Assembly: GCA_900473795.1 (NCBI GenBank)
Contig: UCMT01000001.1
Location: forward strand, 1-64,000
DNA from: Hyphomicrobiales bacterium
Lineage (GTDB): Bacteria > Pseudomonadota > Alphaproteobacteria > Rhizobiales > Rhizobiaceae
Direction of reading: 5' to 3'
Length of the DNA stretch: 64,000 nucleotides
The notes beneath the pieces were generated by a model. It worked only from the letters and a program-made list of their open reading frames with translations. It was not told the origin of the DNA and did no database searches. Below, in pieces: positions 63,370-64,000 of this stretch. Numbering within the stretch: position 1 is the stretch's first letter; the number at the start of each line of letters is the position of its first letter. Both the position numbers and the translations under genes were made by a program.

Positions 63370-64000
63370 TTACTGCCCACGCAGGGTTTGAAGTTCCTTG
63401 AACAGGGCAGCGACTGTATCGGCACCGATTTCGGTGCTGAACTTGTCGATCACCGGCTTGACCGCTTCACGCAGCTTCTGTGTCTCTTCAGCGGAGAGTT
63501 CGCTGACTTCCATCCCGGTCGCCTTGATCTCCGTGATCGCCTTCGCGTCGAGTTCGCGCGAGACCTTGCGCTGGTAGTCGCGGGCCTCTGTGGCGGCCGA
63601 CTGGAAGACCGCCTTCTCCTCGTCGTTGAGGCCGTCCCAGAACTTCTTGCTGATCAGGACGATCTGCGGGTTGTACTGGTGACGGGTCACCGTCATGTAC
63701 TTCTGCACTTCGTAGAACTTGGCATTGAGGATGTTGGCTGCAGGGTTTTCCTGGCCATCCACCGTGCCGGTTTCGAGCGCGGTGTAGAGCTCGGTATAGG
63801 GCAGTGGCACCGCATTGGCGCCAAGGGTGTTGAACAGCTCGATCGGGATCGGCGACTGGATCGTGCGGATCTTCAGGCCCTTGATATCCTCAAGCTTGGT
63901 GACCGGATGGCGGTTGTTGGTGAGATTGCGGAAGCCGAGCTCCCAATAGGCAAGGCCAACCAGGCCGGTGGCGGGCAGGCGCTCCATCAGGCCGGTGCCG
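63370..64000 (-). CDS. TRAP transporter substrate-binding protein DctP, 3' part
   Basis: C-terminal 210 residues of a DctP-family periplasmic receptor; the gene continues beyond the right edge. The family signature is visible (GLKIRTIQSPIPIELFNTLGA, LPYTELYTALETGTVDGQENP), including the Arg that holds the carboxylate of the ligand. Position before the shikimate genes on the same strand suggests uptake of a cyclic carboxylate such as quinate or shikimate. Permease genes are not in the window. Confidence 0.92.
   Translation of the reverse strand, partial: GTGLMERLPATGLVGLAYWELGFRNLTNNRHPVTKLEDIKGLKIRTIQSPIPIELFNTLGANAVPLPYTELYTALETGTVDGQENPAANILNAKFYEVQKYMTVTRHQYNPQIVLISKKFWDGLNDEEKAVFQSAATEARDYQRKVSRELDAKAITEIKATGMEVSELSAEETQKLREAVKPVIDKFSTEIGADTVAALFKELQTLRGQ

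Overview
The window reads as a replicon segment (chromosome, chromid or megaplasmid) of an alphaproteobacterium of the Rhizobiaceae (Rhizobium/Agrobacterium/Sinorhizobium type). This rests on GC-rich coding, several CUT1 sugar importers with LacI regulators, a mur-sitABCD manganese locus, a fnrN-hemN-fixNOQP-fixGHIS microaerobic block, napEFDABC, and SPW, BON and adenylate-cyclase genes typical of that family. No rRNA, tRNA or CRISPR was seen. Species cannot be assigned.

Region by region. (1) 331-11389: a pectin/rhamnogalacturonan oligosaccharide locus. A leftward operon (solute-binding protein, kduI, kduD) diverges from a rightward one (uncharacterised 862-residue protein, GH105 unsaturated-uronyl hydrolase, ABC ATPase, two permeases, LacI regulator). 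Two copies of a 16-bp operator-like palindrome bracket the divergent start region. (2) 11482-14829: thuA/thuB-like genes, a class III adenylate cyclase with membrane tail, and a likely recombinase fragment. (3) 15024-19943: an orphan terminator, an SPW protein, and mur divergent from sitABCD across a palindromic Mur-type box. (4) 20034-25621: a ThuEFGK-like trehalose/maltose importer with a divergent LacI regulator. (5) 25651-26266: a decayed uronate dehydrogenase. (6) 26412-33377: an ArsR-type regulator, a cytosolic GH51 arabinofuranosidase and its CUT1 importer. (7) 33771-56291: an oxygen-limitation block with a degenerate BacA/SbmA-like ABC protein, hemN, fnrN, a hemerythrin-like gene, the cbb3 oxidase and its assembly genes, periplasmic nitrate reductase, a universal stress protein, a BON protein and a heavy-metal P-type ATPase. 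Six FNR/FixK-type sites lie in this block; one is the apex of an 18-bp hairpin behind fixP. (8) 56425-60438: P2-type ATPase debris, a small unknown gene, queCDE, a Phd antitoxin with a nonsense-mutated PemK-like toxin, and a DUF736 remnant. (9) 60533-64000: quinate/shikimate catabolism (quiC fusion, shikimate dehydrogenase) beside a TRAP binding protein that runs off the window.

Together the left half imports and degrades plant cell-wall oligosaccharides and compatible sugars under local repressors, and the right half is a low-oxygen respiration and stress set probably coordinated by FnrN. Decayed genes (uronate dehydrogenase, alcohol dehydrogenase, pyridoxamine-oxidase-like, P-type ATPase, toxin, DUF736) sit at the seams between modules, which suggests a history of insertion and deletion.
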